DNA of 32,735 nt from a bacterium (GTDB taxonomy: Bacteria > Hydrothermota > UBA3073 > JACQXS01), in contig JAUVIV010000019.1 of NCBI GenBank assembly GCA_030592575.1, positions 1 to 32,735 on the forward strand, written 5' to 3'. Positions within the stretch are counted from its first letter, which is position 1. Every line of letters begins with the position of its first letter. A model generated the notes under the pieces. That model ran no database searches. It had not been told where the DNA came from and was given only the letters and a program-made list of their open reading frames with translations. The position numbers were made by a program, and so were the translations under genes. Shown piece by piece: positions 7,956 through 15,917 of the stretch.

Positions 7956-8135
7956 GCAGCAGAAAGAATAAACAAAGAACAAGAAGATAAGCAGAATAGT
8001 AAAAAGGGGGAAAAAGCAGCAGAAAATGATACTGATTCAAAAAAGAACTCTGGAACAACATCAGCAGAGAAGTCTTTAGCAAAAGGTTATAATATACTTG
8101 AAGAAGAACTTGAAGAAAAGGACGAAGAAATTAGA

Positions 8136-8879
8136 TTGTTAAGAAATCTAGCAAGCGTAGGTTTGATAATTTCATCTTTTGCCCATGAAGTTAAAAGTTT
8201 GCGTTCGAGGTTAGTACCTAGAACTACATTCTTACAAAATGAACTTAAAAAGTATATTAGTAAAAATGATTTAAAAAATGTAAAAAAGGATGATAACCCT
8301 TTCTATATGCTTCAATTAATCCAAGAAGAAGATGTCAAATTAAAACATTGGTTAGACTATTCTTTAAGTTCTTTAAAACGAGATAAGCGAAAAAGAGCAA
8401 ATCTAAACTTCGGTGATTATTTTGAAAGGTTTAAATCAACATGGAGCAAAGCTGTAGAACAGAGAAATGTTAAAATTCGTTTAAATGGCACTAAAGATGC
8501 TATCAATATTATTAGAGCTTTTGAAGTTGATATGGATTCTATTTTCAACAACTTATTATCGAACTCGCTTAATTCTTTGAAACAAAAACAATCTAACGAT
8601 AAATTTATTAAAATTAGCTGGAAAAAGATAGATAGTTTTATAGAGATAATATTTACTGATAATGGAATAGGTCTTGCTAAAGAATATCAAAAACTCCCTG
8701 AAGAAATTTTTAATTCCTTTGAAACATCAAAGCGAGATAGAAAAGGAAATATTATTGGAACAGGTTTAGGGCTTTATATCGTAAAATCAATAGTAGAAGA
8801 ACATAATAGTGCATCTATTGCAATTGTTAACACCATTAAAGGATTTACTTTAAAACTAATGTTTCCAATAAGAAATTAA
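8136..8879 (+). CDS. C-terminal fragment: histidine-kinase-like half with GHKL domain
   Basis: It contains a dimerisation/phosphoacceptor-like helix (LASVGLIISSFAHEVKSLRSRL, candidate phospho-His in FAHEV), then an N-box-like NNLLSNSLNSL, G1 box FTDNGIGLA and G2 box GTGLGLYIVKSIVEEHN. These are the landmarks of a HisKA-HATPase_c sensor kinase. The frame is the same as the fragment ending at 7955 and is open back to that stop. A TTG at 8136 is the first plausible re-initiation codon but has no good ribosome binding site, so it is more likely the 3' part of the interrupted gene. The next gene encodes a receiver domain, the natural phosphate acceptor. Confidence 0.7.
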   Translation: MLRNLASVGLIISSFAHEVKSLRSRLVPRTTFLQNELKKYISKNDLKNVKKDDNPFYMLQLIQEEDVKLKHWLDYSLSSLKRDKRKRANLNFGDYFERFKSTWSKAVEQRNVKIRLNGTKDAINIIRAFEVDMDSIFNNLLSNSLNSLKQKQSNDKFIKISWKKIDSFIEIIFTDNGIGLAKEYQKLPEEIFNSFETSKRDRKGNIIGTGLGLYIVKSIVEEHNSASIAIVNTIKGFTLKLMFPIRN

Positions 8880-8887
8880 TTAAATTT

Positions 8888-9529
8888 ATGTACAAAATAG
8901 GATATATTGATGAAGATAAAGGGTGGTGCAACACTTTTTATCAATATTTTAAAAGCGATTTTGATGTAATATTATTTGATATTATTTCTGAAACAACTAT
9001 TGAAAGTATAATTCAAGATATTCAAGATAATGAATTAGATGCGGTAATTATAGATTTCAGGTTAGATGAAAGTGGTTTAATTAATTTCAACGGAGATGCA
9101 ATTGCAGAAAGGTTGTTGAAAATTAATCCACATTTTCCTCTCATGATGCTTACTGCTTTTGAGCAAGATGCTATTGATCATGTTGAAGATGTTAATATTA
9201 TTAATGCAAAAGATATTCTTGATGGTTGTTTCCCAGAAAAAGTTGAGATACTTAAGGTTAAAATTCGTTCAAATATTGATAATTATTACTCAAAGATTCG
9301 AAAATCGGAGGATAGAATTGAAGAACTTGTTAAGAAGAAAAATGAAAAAACGATTAAACTTAAAGAAGAAGAGGAGTTAACAAAGTTATACATATATATG
9401 GATGAAATATATCCAGAAGAGAAAGAAATTCCTGCTAATTTAATTCAACCAGAAGCCATTACAAAATTGAATGAATTTGTATCTCAAACTAAAGAAATTC
9501 TTGAACAACTTAAAAAGAAAGAGGACTAA
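8888..9529 (+). CDS. response-regulator receiver protein with C-terminal coiled coil and no DNA-binding domain
   Basis: Residues 1 to about 120 form a CheY-like receiver: acidic pocket in YIDED (residues 6-10), phosphoacceptor Asp56 in AVIIDFRLD, Thr89 in MMLTAF, and a Lys near 108. Residues about 130-213 are charged and probably coiled coil (KIRKSEDRIEELVKKKNE), with no helix-turn-helix or enzyme domain. It should accept phosphate from the adjacent histidine-kinase-like protein and act by protein contact rather than by binding DNA. It starts 8 bases after the kinase gene, and its stop codon abuts the ATG of the HNH gene, indicating one operon and probably translational coupling. That its target is the HNH nuclease or the methyltransferase is inference. 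Confidence 0.75.
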   Translation: MYKIGYIDEDKGWCNTFYQYFKSDFDVILFDIISETTIESIIQDIQDNELDAVIIDFRLDESGLINFNGDAIAERLLKINPHFPLMMLTAFEQDAIDHVEDVNIINAKDILDGCFPEKVEILKVKIRSNIDNYYSKIRKSEDRIEELVKKKNEKTIKLKEEEELTKLYIYMDEIYPEEKEIPANLIQPEAITKLNEFVSQTKEILEQLKKKED

Positions 9530-10117
9530 ATGGCAGTATTTCGAAAACATACACCAAAAAGACAAGAGATAACTATAAATGTTTTAAGTTATCATGAACA
9601 TAAAGAAGATTTACAAAAAGATTTCCAAAATAGATGTGGATACTGCAATGATATTAAATGGGGGAATGCAGAGTTTGAAATTGATCATTTTGTTCCTCAA
9701 AAACCCAAAAATTTTAAAACAACAATAGGACCAACTTTATACTTTAACTTGGTTTATGCTTGTAAATCATGCAATCGTGCAAAAGGAAACAAATGGGTAA
9801 CTAATAATGAAAATACTGCTAATATAAATGATATAGGATTTATTGACCCTTGTGACAAAGAGTATAATAATCAATTCGAAAGAACTGAAACTGGTAGAAT
9901 AGTTCATAAAACTGCACTTGGAGAATGGATGTATAAAGCATTGAAACTTCATAAACCACAACATGAAATTATATGGAATATTGATTTAACTAATAAACTA
10001 ATTGATGAAATAGAAAAGGTACTAAATTACAAACCTAATGAAGAGTTATCGCGAAAATTATTGTCTATATATAAAAAATTTAGAAATTATACAAAACAAT
10101 TAGGTAATATTGGATAA
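9530..10117 (+). CDS. HNH endonuclease (Cys4 zinc, DH...N type)
   Basis: A 195-residue protein. The nuclease core lies at residues 36-90: CGYC (C36, C39), EIDHFVPQ with D52-H53, YFNLVYACKSCNRAKGNKW with N73 and C78/C81. This is the zinc-bound HNH fold seen in restriction endonucleases and in the PtuB component of Septu, although no other similarity to those is claimed. The rest is helical and unrecognised. The ATG follows the receiver stop codon directly, and the 3' end overlaps the methyltransferase start by 8 bases. The context points to a restriction nuclease paired with the methyltransferase, controlled by the upstream ATPase/kinase and receiver. Confidence 0.85.
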   Translation: MAVFRKHTPKRQEITINVLSYHEHKEDLQKDFQNRCGYCNDIKWGNAEFEIDHFVPQKPKNFKTTIGPTLYFNLVYACKSCNRAKGNKWVTNNENTANINDIGFIDPCDKEYNNQFERTETGRIVHKTALGEWMYKALKLHKPQHEIIWNIDLTNKLIDEIEKVLNYKPNEELSRKLLSIYKKFRNYTKQLGNIG

Positions 10118-11684
10118 TAAAAAAAGTACAGGTTCATATTATACACCAACTTTTTTGGCTGATTTTATTTCAAAAAGAGTATTATCATTTTTTGAGAATA
10201 GAACTCTTATTTCTATTTTAGAACCCAGTGTTGGTGATGGTGCGTTTATAGAATCACTAAACAAACATAGTAATACTTCAATAAAACTTACAGCCTTAGA
10301 TATAAATTCTGATGAGTTAACAAAAGCAGTTGGAAAATGGAATAATAAAAAATCAATATTTGAAAATATTGATTTTTTAAAGTTTTATCCGAAAAATAAG
10401 TTTTTAGTAATTATTGGAAATCCCCCTTATGTCAAGAAAAATAGGCTTAGCCAAGAGCAAATAGAAATAAGCAAAGAAATCCATAAAAATGAGAATCTTT
10501 CAGAAACATCTGTTAAAAATATTTGGACTACATTTTTGATAAAATCAAATACACATTTAACAAAAAATGGAATTTTAGCATTTGTTCTACCTTCAGAACT
10601 TTTGCAAGTTAAATTTGCCGAAGAAGTCAGAGAATATTTAAAAAAGGAATTTGAGAGAATTGAAATTTTCACATTCAATGACTTAATGTTTGAGTGCAAA
10701 GGACAAGATACCATAGTATTGTTTGCTTACAAAAAAGCTATTAAAAAAGGTGAATTTTTCACCAATATAACGTCTAAAGAAGATTTAAAAAATAACTCAT
10801 TTATTTTAAAAAATAATAATCTTCTTGTTGAATCAAAAATAAAATGGACACATCATTTTTTAACTACAAATGAATTAACTTTTTTAGATAATTTAAAAAA
10901 GGAACTAAATACTGTGAATCATTATTGTGAATCAAAACCAGGTATTGTCACAGCTGCAAATAAATTCTTCATTATTGATAAAGAAATAGAAAAAAAATAC
11001 AAATTATCTAAACATACAATACCAATAATACAAAAAGGATTGTTTATGAATGGGACGATTGTTTTTGATAAACAAAATTTGATTGATTTAGAAAAATCAA
11101 ATTATCCTACAAGACTATTACAATTAAATAATAATGAAACAATTTCAGAGAATTTAAAAAAATATTTAGAACTTGGAGAAAAGTTAGAAATACCTTATCG
11201 ATACAAATGTAAAATTAGAGATAAGTGGTATGTGGTACCTAATATTTCTGATAAGCCTGATGCTTTCTTTTTTAAAAGAAGTCATTTGTATCCAAAATTA
11301 ATAAAAAATATATCTGACGCTTTTGTAACCGATTCTGCATATAAAGTAAAAATGAATAATGGTTATGATTTAAATAGTTTTGTTTTTTCATTTTACAATT
11401 CTTTAACTTTGGTTTTTTTAGAAATTGAAGGAAGATATTATGGTGGTGGTGTATTAGAATTAACTCCAAATGAATTTAAAAGATTACCATTCCCATATAT
11501 TGAAATTAACAAAAATAAATTTGATAGGTATACCAATAATTATAAAAACAAAGAAAATATTGAGAATATTCTCAAACAATATGATTATGAAATCTTGAAT
11601 TCAACTTTAGGGTTGAATAATAAAGAATTAAAAAAATTAAAAATTATAAGAAATAAATTAATTAAAAAAAGAATAAGAAAATAA
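10110..11684 (+). CDS. N6-adenine DNA methyltransferase (TaqI/Eco57I-like)
   Basis: A class-gamma-like N6-adenine methyltransferase of 524 residues. Motif X is TGSYYTP (7-13), motif I is EPSVGDGAF (38-46, AdoMet binding), motif II is LDIN (63-66), and motif IV is the catalytic NPPY (104-107). The remaining 400 or so residues probably hold the target-recognition domain (KPGIVTAANKFFIIDKE is typical of this group). The likely start is TTG 10110, eight bases inside the HNH gene, with AGGTAA just upstream; it places motif X at the expected distance from the N-terminus. No nuclease motif is seen within the chain, so the HNH neighbour is the candidate cutting subunit. The recognition sequence cannot be read from the protein. 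Confidence 0.88.
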   Translation: MDNKKSTGSYYTPTFLADFISKRVLSFFENRTLISILEPSVGDGAFIESLNKHSNTSIKLTALDINSDELTKAVGKWNNKKSIFENIDFLKFYPKNKFLVIIGNPPYVKKNRLSQEQIEISKEIHKNENLSETSVKNIWTTFLIKSNTHLTKNGILAFVLPSELLQVKFAEEVREYLKKEFERIEIFTFNDLMFECKGQDTIVLFAYKKAIKKGEFFTNITSKEDLKNNSFILKNNNLLVESKIKWTHHFLTTNELTFLDNLKKELNTVNHYCESKPGIVTAANKFFIIDKEIEKKYKLSKHTIPIIQKGLFMNGTIVFDKQNLIDLEKSNYPTRLLQLNNNETISENLKKYLELGEKLEIPYRYKCKIRDKWYVVPNISDKPDAFFFKRSHLYPKLIKNISDAFVTDSAYKVKMNNGYDLNSFVFSFYNSLTLVFLEIEGRYYGGGVLELTPNEFKRLPFPYIEINKNKFDRYTNNYKNKENIENILKQYDYEILNSTLGLNNKELKKLKIIRNKLIKKRIRK

Positions 11685-11899
11685 GCCTAACAGAAGTTCA
11701 ACTCACATTTAGCTTTTTTTACCTCACAAGCCAAAATTTTCTTCATTCTTTTAGCAACCCAAATTTCCATTTCTTGCATTCAATCTAAAATCCTATAATC
11801 AGTAATTGATTTGAATCTGATTTTCGAGAAGAATAAACAGCTAAAATTTTTGTATCTCATAATTCCTTCTTTTTGTTGACATCTTGAAAACTTTAACTT

Positions 11900-11935
11900 G
11901 GAATTCCCCGCCCCTCTGGGGCGTGGGTAATTCAT
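11900..11935. repeat. GC-rich palindromic element (REP/MITE-like)
   Basis: GAATTCCCCGCCCC (11901-11914), loop TCT, then GGGGCGTGGGTAATTC (11918-11933) pair as a long hairpin with two bulged T residues. It stands out by base composition from its AT-rich surroundings. It might also act as a terminator after the methyltransferase, but no T-run follows. Confidence 0.55.
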
Positions 11936-12000
11936 TTATATCATATTTTATTTTTGCAAGGATAAAAACTCCCGATCATTCTTTATAAAAAAAAAGCTTG

Positions 12001-12048
12001 TGTTTATCAAAAAACAGGGTAAACATATTGCTCATAAATGTTTATCAA
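12001..12048. promoter_or_regulatory. possible operator: dyad and direct repeat before the ABC exporter
   Basis: TAAACAT (12020-12026), 11 bases, ATGTTTA (12038-12044) is an inverted repeat. TGTTTATCAA occurs twice in direct orientation (12001-12010, 12039-12048). It ends 24 bases before the ATG at 12073. The regulatory role is inferred from position and symmetry only. Confidence 0.35.
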
Positions 12049-12072
12049 TCTTTGAAAATCTGTTAATATGTA

Positions 12073-13833
12073 ATGAAAAACTTTAGGACACTTAAAAAAT
12101 ATTTCATCAAATATAAGTGGCGTTTCATTTGTGGTTTTTTTGCCCTTTTGTTTGTGAATATACTTCAACTTTTCATACCAAGAATAATAAAATATGCTAT
12201 AGACGATATTACTATAGGTGCAGGTTTAAAAACTAATGTTACGAATCATTTAATTAAATATGCATTTTGGATTATAGGGTTAGCTCTTATTATAGCTGTC
12301 TTACGCTTTTTATGGCGGTATTTTATTATTGGAGCTGCGAGGAAAATAGAAAAATTAATTCGGGATAGTCTTTTTTCACATCTTCAGATACTTGATTTAA
12401 ACTTCTTCAGAGACCATAAAATAGGTGATATTATGGCACACTCAACGAATGATATAAATGCAGTGCGAAGAACACTCGGGCAAGGTGTAATTATGTCAAT
12501 AGATATTCTTGTATTAGGCAGTTTTTCTATTGTTTTTATGCTTCTTATATCGGTGAAGCTTACACTTTATGCAATTATTCCACTTCCTATCATTTCTCTT
12601 GTTACTTTAAAAGTAGCAAAACTATTTCATAAGAGATTTGAGAGGGTTCAGGCATCTTTCTCTGACCTTACATCGCGTGTAAGAGAAAGCATTGAAGGGA
12701 TAAGGGTAATGAAAGCATATAATCAGCAAGAAGGAGAAATTAGTGAGTTTAAAGAATATGCTCAAAACTATGTTGAAAAAAATATAAGTCTTTTGAAGGT
12801 CTGGAGTGGTTTTTTTCCGCTCATCTTTTTCCTTGCTAATTTGATAACATGTTTAGTTCTTTGGTTAGGAGGAAGAGAAACAATTTTAAAGACAATTTCT
12901 TTAGGAGATTTTGTTGCATTTCAAACATATCTTGGGATTCTTATCTGGCCTATAATAGCAATAGGAATAGTAGTGAATATCATTCAACGAGGAGCAGCTT
13001 CAATGGGAAGAATCAATAAACTTTTGGATACTGTGCCTGAAATAGTAGATGTAGGTGATAATGGAAAAGAGAGAAGTGCGTTAGAAATTAATGGAAATAT
13101 TGAGTTTCGGAATGTGGATTTTGCGTATAATGGAGTAAAAGATGGAGTAAAAATACTGAAAGATATTAACTTGAATATTAAGCTTGGTGAGTCTCTTGGG
13201 ATAGTAGGAGCAATAGGTTCCGGTAAGAGTACGCTTGTTTCTCTCATTCCAAGATTATTTGATACTACTTTCGGCGAAATTCAGTTAGATGGAATACCGA
13301 TAAAAAAAATACCGTTATCTATACTTAGAAGAAATATAGGATTCATTCCACAAAATGCGTTTCTTTTCTCAGATACGATTAGGGCAAATATAGGGTTTGG
13401 ACGCTCTGAGGACGAAATATCTGACTCTGAAATTTATAGAGTAGCAAAGATTGCAAGGATATATGACGAAATTATGAGCTTACCTGATAAATTAGATGAA
13501 ATGATAGGCGAAAGAGGAGTAACGCTTTCCGGTGGTCAGTGTCAAAGAATCGCAATAGCAAGAGCTATTCTTGTTAATCCAAAGATTCTTGTTATTGATA
13601 ACGCACTTTCTTCTGTGGACATCGAAAAAGAAGTAGGAATTCTTAATGACTTACGAAAGGAATTTGCTGATAAAGTGCTAATTATAATATCTCATCGAAT
13701 GCGTAGTCTTTATGGATTATATAACATTATAGTTTTAGAACAGGGTATAATCAAAGAAAGAGGAACACATAAGGAACTTTTATTACTTAACGGAGTTTAT
13801 TCTAATTTATTCCGTCAACAAGAACTTGAATGA
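12073..13833 (+). CDS. ABC exporter half-transporter, degenerate Walker B (heterodimer subunit 1)
   Basis: A type IV (exporter-fold) half-transporter of 586 residues: six membrane segments in about residues 15-310, then a nucleotide-binding domain. Walker A is G379-AIGSGKS, the signature is canonical (LSGGQ, 485-489), Walker B is ILVID509-N510, and an H-loop SHRM follows. The catalytic glutamate after Walker B is Asn510, so this subunit's own ATP site should hydrolyse poorly. The adjacent gene has the complementary pattern, as in heterodimeric exporters such as TM287/288 or BmrCD. The substrate is unknown; drug or lipid export is typical of the family. The start has no strong ribosome binding site but is preceded by a dyad (12020-12044). 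Confidence 0.92.
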   Translation: MKNFRTLKKYFIKYKWRFICGFFALLFVNILQLFIPRIIKYAIDDITIGAGLKTNVTNHLIKYAFWIIGLALIIAVLRFLWRYFIIGAARKIEKLIRDSLFSHLQILDLNFFRDHKIGDIMAHSTNDINAVRRTLGQGVIMSIDILVLGSFSIVFMLLISVKLTLYAIIPLPIISLVTLKVAKLFHKRFERVQASFSDLTSRVRESIEGIRVMKAYNQQEGEISEFKEYAQNYVEKNISLLKVWSGFFPLIFFLANLITCLVLWLGGRETILKTISLGDFVAFQTYLGILIWPIIAIGIVVNIIQRGAASMGRINKLLDTVPEIVDVGDNGKERSALEINGNIEFRNVDFAYNGVKDGVKILKDINLNIKLGESLGIVGAIGSGKSTLVSLIPRLFDTTFGEIQLDGIPIKKIPLSILRRNIGFIPQNAFLFSDTIRANIGFGRSEDEISDSEIYRVAKIARIYDEIMSLPDKLDEMIGERGVTLSGGQCQRIAIARAILVNPKILVIDNALSSVDIEKEVGILNDLRKEFADKVLIIISHRMRSLYGLYNIIVLEQGIIKERGTHKELLLLNGVYSNLFRQQELE

Positions 13834-13890
13834 AATGAGCTTAAGAAATAAGAAAGAAATAGAAATGTTCTCTAATAATCTGGAGAGTTT

Positions 13891-13932
13891 TTTGTCGGGA
13901 ATGAGAAGGTCTTTGTCGGGAATAAAGAAGCT
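13891..13932. repeat. two copies of TTTGTCGGGAAT with 21-nt period
   Basis: TTTGTCGGGAAT at 13891-13902 and 13912-13923; the 21-nt spacing equals three heptads. It may belong with the other 7-nt-period elements in this window. Confidence 0.45.
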
Positions 13933-14002
13933 ATAATTATGAAAGAGATGCTGAAACGAGTTCAACATGACAATACAAATATAAAAGTGCGTAAATCTTG
14001 AT

Positions 14003-14016
14003 GGGGCTAAAGCCCC
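14003..14016. repeat. hairpin GGGGCT-AA-AGCCCC before the second ABC gene
   Basis: A 6-bp GC stem with a 2-nt loop, followed by TTGCTAC. It looks like the better half of a longer palindromic element whose left arm has decayed. Because the TTG at 14017 lies directly against this element, I prefer the ATG at 14032 as the gene start. Confidence 0.45.
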
Positions 14017-14031
14017 TTGCTACAGAAGAAA

Positions 14032-15816
14032 ATGCATAGAAAAGCAAGTAAACAAACAAGCGAAGAATTCGATAAAACTTATGATATAAGGATTTTCCGA
14101 AGACTTCTAATTTATATAAAGCCTTATAAATTTCTTATTTCATTTGCTATTCTTTTCTCGCTTTTGCATGCTGGCGTAAATCTTATGCTTCCCTGGCTTA
14201 CAAAGATAGCAATAGATGATTATATCTTGCTCTCGAATTTACAAGGACTTAAAAAAATAGTAACCATTTACTTTGTTCTTATTATTACAAGTGCCTTATT
14301 TAGCTTTGGAATGATGTATCTCGTGCAACTGATAGGTCAACTGATAATCCGAGATTTAAGAGTTCAGACTTTCTCCCATATCCAGCGTCTTCGCGTATCA
14401 TTTTTTGACCACACTCCTGTTGGTCGGCTCGTTACCCGTGTAACAAATGACGCAGAAGCTATAAACAATTTCTTTTCAGAATCAATAGTAAGAATATTTA
14501 CTGATGTTTTTATGCTAATCGGAATAATCATTGTGATGCTTAAGCTGAATCTTAAACTCTCGTTGATTACTTTTAGTGTTATTCCTCCACTTATTTTTAT
14601 TATGAATATCTTTAGAGTTAAAGTAAGAAAAGTTTATAGGAGAGCAAGAAAGTGGTTAGCCAAAATAAATATACATTTAAACGAAACATTCACAGGAATA
14701 AAAATTATACAATTGTTTAATCAAGAGCATAAAAACCATCGAAAATTCGACGATGTTAATTATAAATATTATCAAGCGACTATGCAACAAATTATAATAT
14801 ATGGCATTTTTATGCCTATTTCAGGGCTTCTTCTTTCTTGCGGAATTGCTGTTATAATTTGGAGGGGTGGTGGATTGGTAATTCAAGGAGCATTATCGTT
14901 AGGTACTCTTGTTGCCTTTCTCTCTTATATTCGTATGTTCTTCCGCCCAATTCATGAAATCGCTCATCAATTTGATACTATACAATCTTCATTTGCTGCT
15001 ACGGAACGGATATTTAAGCTCCTTGATACCAAGGAATTTGAGCCACAAATAAAATTGCCTAAGACTTTATCGGAATTGCGAGGGGAAATAGAGTTTAAGA
15101 ATGTATGGTTTTCTTACGATACTACTCAGTCTGTGAGTAAATGGATTCTAAAAGATATAAGTTTCCGTGTTCGAGCGGGAGAAAGAATAGCTATAGTTGG
15201 TCCGACCGGTGCTGGAAAAACTTCAATTATTAATTTACTTACCCAATTTTATGAGCCACAAAAAGGAGAAATTCTTATTGACCAAATTCCTATACAGGAT
15301 ATTGACCGTTCATTTTTGAGAACTAACCTTGCTGTGATTTCTCAGGATGATTTTATTTTTGGTGGAACTATTAAGGATAATATAAGATTAAGAAATTATA
15401 AGCTTTCTGATGTCGAAATAAAACGTGCTGCAGAAGCTGTAAATGCTCATAAATTCATCCAACGAATGCCACAAGGTTACGAGCAATCGGTTAAAGAAAG
15501 GGGAGCTAATTTATCTTTTGGAGAATTACAATTACTCTCTTTTGCAAGAGCTCTCGCAACGAATCCGAAAATTCTAATACTTGATGAAGCTACTCGTGAA
15601 GTAGATTCGGAGACAGAAAAGTTAATACAGAATGCAATCTCTCGTCTTCTTGAGGGGCGGACATCTATCGTAATAGCACACAGATTATCTACAATTAAAG
15701 ATGTTGACCGTATATTAGTTTTGTATAATGGGAAAATAATTGAGGAAGGAATACATCAAGAGCTTTTGGATAAAAATGGTGCTTATAAAACTTTGTATGA
15801 ATTTCAATATAAATAA
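14032..15816 (+). CDS. ABC exporter half-transporter, degenerate signature (heterodimer subunit 2)
   Basis: A half-transporter of 594 residues from ATG 14032. The membrane domain spans about residues 25-335 with an NEXFTGIKIIQLF coupling segment; the nucleotide-binding domain has Walker A G390-PTGAGKT (K396), signature L494-SFGE instead of LSGGQ, Walker B LILD518-E519 with the catalytic glutamate, and H-loop AHRL. Its catalytic Walker B would pair with the intact LSGGQ of the other subunit, giving one active and one degenerate site. A TTG at 14017 would add five residues but abuts a hairpin. The two subunits are encoded in tandem on the same strand, about 200 bases apart. Confidence 0.92.
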   Translation: MHRKASKQTSEEFDKTYDIRIFRRLLIYIKPYKFLISFAILFSLLHAGVNLMLPWLTKIAIDDYILLSNLQGLKKIVTIYFVLIITSALFSFGMMYLVQLIGQLIIRDLRVQTFSHIQRLRVSFFDHTPVGRLVTRVTNDAEAINNFFSESIVRIFTDVFMLIGIIIVMLKLNLKLSLITFSVIPPLIFIMNIFRVKVRKVYRRARKWLAKINIHLNETFTGIKIIQLFNQEHKNHRKFDDVNYKYYQATMQQIIIYGIFMPISGLLLSCGIAVIIWRGGGLVIQGALSLGTLVAFLSYIRMFFRPIHEIAHQFDTIQSSFAATERIFKLLDTKEFEPQIKLPKTLSELRGEIEFKNVWFSYDTTQSVSKWILKDISFRVRAGERIAIVGPTGAGKTSIINLLTQFYEPQKGEILIDQIPIQDIDRSFLRTNLAVISQDDFIFGGTIKDNIRLRNYKLSDVEIKRAAEAVNAHKFIQRMPQGYEQSVKERGANLSFGELQLLSFARALATNPKILILDEATREVDSETEKLIQNAISRLLEGRTSIVIAHRLSTIKDVDRILVLYNGKIIEEGIHQELLDKNGAYKTLYEFQYK

Positions 15817-15917
15817 AAAAATTAAATATTAATGCGAATTTTGTGGAAATTTATAAAATAGTGTGATAAGCACTTTCAGATGCATAATTAAAAGATGAGC
15901 TTAGATAATAAAGATTA

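Larger units (their letters stand above)
6476..8879 (+). pseudogene. double-GHKL ATPase / sensor histidine kinase, interrupted by a frameshift and a nonsense codon
   Basis: Restoring one base in the A7 run at 7525-7531 and reading through TAA 7953-7955 gives one continuous protein of about 800 residues. Order: an HSP90/MutL-like GHKL ATPase (residues 1 to about 330), a middle region with a conserved-looking YPYKPFVSANRKAWLKK segment, a charged, Lys/Glu-rich and probably coiled-coil stretch around the nonsense codon, then a histidine-kinase-like half with an H-box (FAHEVKSLRSRL, His about 570) and a second GHKL domain (DNGIGLA, GTGLGLYIVKSI). The receiver gene starts 8 bases later. With the downstream receiver, HNH nuclease and methyltransferase this looks like the sensor/ATPase of a defence operon. 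Whether the lesions are real, sequencing errors or recoding cannot be decided here. Confidence 0.65.
11685..12072. other. intergenic region between the R-M-like island and the ABC exporter
   Basis: About 390 bases. It holds a GC-rich palindromic element (11900-11935), a dyad with a direct repeat just before the ABC gene (12001-12048), and a 30-codon minus-strand frame (11687-11779, MQEMEIWVAKRMKKILACEV...) that I do not accept as a gene. No RNA gene was recognised. Confidence 0.5.
13834..14031. other. gap between the two ABC genes with repeat elements
   Basis: About 200 bases holding the 21-nt-period repeat (13891-13932) and the GGGGCT/AGCCCC hairpin (14003-14016). No gene is seen. The two exporter genes are therefore not tightly coupled; repeats may have been inserted between them. 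Confidence 0.5.

Noticed and set aside
7831-8082. Leu/Phe-rich minus-strand frame opposite the interrupted kinase gene
   Set aside because: It is the antisense of the Lys/Glu-rich linker; antisense of A-rich DNA gives an artificial hydrophobic protein.
11687-11779. 30-codon minus-strand frame MQEMEIWVAKRMKKILACEV... after the methyltransferase
   Set aside because: Very short, with a stop codon directly before the ATG, no ribosome binding site and no known family.
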